This document shows positions 63,036 to 64,000 of a DNA stretch of 64,000 nucleotides, one piece after another. Below the pieces are notes generated by a model that did not search any database, was not told the origin of the DNA, and was given only the letters and a program-made list of their open reading frames with translations. Numbering within the stretch: position 1 is the first letter of the stretch; each line of letters begins with the position of its first letter. The stretch is taken from NCBI GenBank assembly GCA_965213765.1, contig OZ243926.1:2728001-2792000 (forward strand), written 5' to 3'. A program made the translations under genes and the position numbers. The stretch comes from JAJDXO01 sp965213765. GTDB taxonomy: Bacteria; Pseudomonadota; Alphaproteobacteria; Rhodospirillales; UBA2165.

Positions 63036-64000
63036 ATGACCACCTTCTCCCCCCGGGAAATCGTTTCGGAGCTGGACCGCTATATCGTCGGCCAGGACGA
63101 CGCCAAGCGCGCGGTCGCCGTGGCGTTGCGCAACCGCTGGCGGCGCCAGCAGCTGGATGACGACCTCAAGGAAGAAGTGCTGCCCAAGAACATCCTGATG
63201 ATCGGCCCGACGGGCGTCGGCAAGACCGAGATCGCCCGGCGGCTCGCACGCCTCGCCCAGGCGCCGTTCCTCAAGGTGGAAGCCACGAAATTCACCGAGG
63301 TGGGCTATGTGGGCCGGGATGTGGAGAGCATCGTCCGCGATCTGGTCGAGGTGGCCATCCACGCGACCCGCGAGCGGCTCCGCAAGCAGGTGCAGGCCAG
63401 GGCCGAAGTGAACGCCGAGGAGCGGGTGCTGGACGCCCTGGTCGGCGAATCGGCGAGCGCCGATACCCGCCAGAAATTCCGCAAGATGCTCCGCGAAGGC
63501 GAGCTCGGCGACAAGGAGATCGAGGTCGAGGTTTCCGCCGGGCCCAGCGGCATGCCGACATTGGAAATTCCGGGCATGCCCGGCGCCCAGATGGGGATGA
63601 TCAACTTGAACGACATGTTGGGCGGCGCGTTCGGCCAGCGCTCCAAGCCCAAGCGGGTAACGGTGTCGGAGTCCTACGACCTGCTGATCGCCGAAGAGAG
63701 CGACAAGCTGCTGGATGAGGATCAGATCGTCCGCGAGGCCGTGACCGCGGTGGAAAACGACGGCATCGTGTTCCTCGACGAGATCGACAAGATCACCGCG
63801 CGCTCGGACCGCCACGGCGCCGATGTGAGCCGGGAAGGCGTGCAGCGGGATCTGCTGCCGCTGATCGAGGGCACCACCGTCGCCACCAAGCACGGCACGC
63901 TCAAAACCGACCACATCCTGTTCATCGCCTCGGGCGCGTTCCACCTCGCCAAGCCGTCGGACCTGCTGCCCGAACTGCAGGGCCGGCTGCCCATCCGGGT
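63036..64000 (+). CDS. hslU: ATP-dependent protease ATPase subunit HslU (3' end beyond window)
   Basis: AAA+ unfoldase for HslV. About 321 codons are present from ATG 63036 (MTTFSPREIVSELDRYIVGQ). Walker A is GPTGVGKTE, Walker B IVFLDEIDKI, and the inserted I domain spans about 110-240. The gene continues past the window end. Confidence 0.97.
   Translation, partial: MTTFSPREIVSELDRYIVGQDDAKRAVAVALRNRWRRQQLDDDLKEEVLPKNILMIGPTGVGKTEIARRLARLAQAPFLKVEATKFTEVGYVGRDVESIVRDLVEVAIHATRERLRKQVQARAEVNAEERVLDALVGESASADTRQKFRKMLREGELGDKEIEVEVSAGPSGMPTLEIPGMPGAQMGMINLNDMLGGAFGQRSKPKRVTVSESYDLLIAEESDKLLDEDQIVREAVTAVENDGIVFLDEIDKITARSDRHGADVSREGVQRDLLPLIEGTTVATKHGTLKTDHILFIASGAFHLAKPSDLLPELQGRLPIR

Overview
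The window is about 64 kb of high-GC chromosomal DNA, almost entirely conserved single-copy housekeeping genes in the order typical of Alphaproteobacteria. The Rhodospirillales-like signals are: rpsO-truB-rbfA-infB-ylxR-nusA-rimP, then trmB-metK-XRE regulator-lnt-corC-ybeY-phoH-miaB-fur; a MucR/Ros regulator; a mutS-glnD-murJ-trpS run; hrcA-grpE-dnaK-dnaJ-dapB; a GTTC-N7-GTTC LexA box; and an RpoH-type promoter of the alphaproteobacterial form. No rRNA, tRNA, CRISPR array or prophage was found. The genus cannot be named from the sequence alone.

Layout. 1-9.5 kb (minus strand): translation and RNA metabolism operon (pnp, rpsO, truB, rbfA, infB, ylxR, nusA, rimP) with a two-hairpin leader ending in an intrinsic terminator before rimP. 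9.5-20.5 kb (minus): trmB, metK, an XRE regulator, lnt, corC, ybeY, phoH, miaB, fur, mucR, rimI, tsaB. 20.5-24.5 kb: a D-Ala-D-Ala dipeptidase, a polysaccharide deacetylase, a Bax-like glucosaminidase and trpS. 24.5-32.8 kb: murJ, glnD, a toxin-antitoxin remnant and mutS. 32.8-42.8 kb: the most accessory part, with a candidate small RNA, a macrodomain protein, alanine dehydrogenase, a frameshifted AmpG permease, adenosine kinase, a CysZ-like protein and a lipoprotein, nth, DUF2244, an IS5-family insertion sequence and dapB. 42.8-50.8 kb: the heat-shock cluster dnaJ-dnaK-grpE-hrcA, then rph, rdgB, hemW. 50.8-58.2 kb: LppC/LpoA-like lipoprotein, rsmI, yraN, a low-GC DUF3800 gene, a BON lipoprotein, gshB and comM. 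58.3-64 kb: HIT protein, hisE-hisF-hisA-hisH-DUF2628-hisB, and divergent hslV-hslU (hslU runs off the end).

Two genome-structure themes stand out. First, a dispersed intergenic repeat (copies at about 13.9, 19.1, 33.1 and 36.5 kb, with core fragments at 39.2 and 40.8-42.0 kb) behaves like a miniature inverted-repeat element with TA at its ends. In three copies the terminal TAG is the stop codon of the neighbouring gene (corC, rimI, adenosine kinase), and one fragment is split by the IS. Second, short tandem repeats (unit 9-27 bp, 2-5 copies) recur at more than ten places, in spacers and near the ends of coding regions, where units are multiples of three and add residue repeats to TsaB, HisB, GrpE, LppC, the adenosine kinase and a lipoprotein.

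The other items most worth checking are the rimP and metK leaders, the small-RNA candidate at 33.0 kb, the truncated RelE/ParE-like toxin fused to the end of mutS, the single-base frameshift in ampG, the low-GC DUF3800 gene between yraN and the BON gene, and the LexA and RpoH sites.
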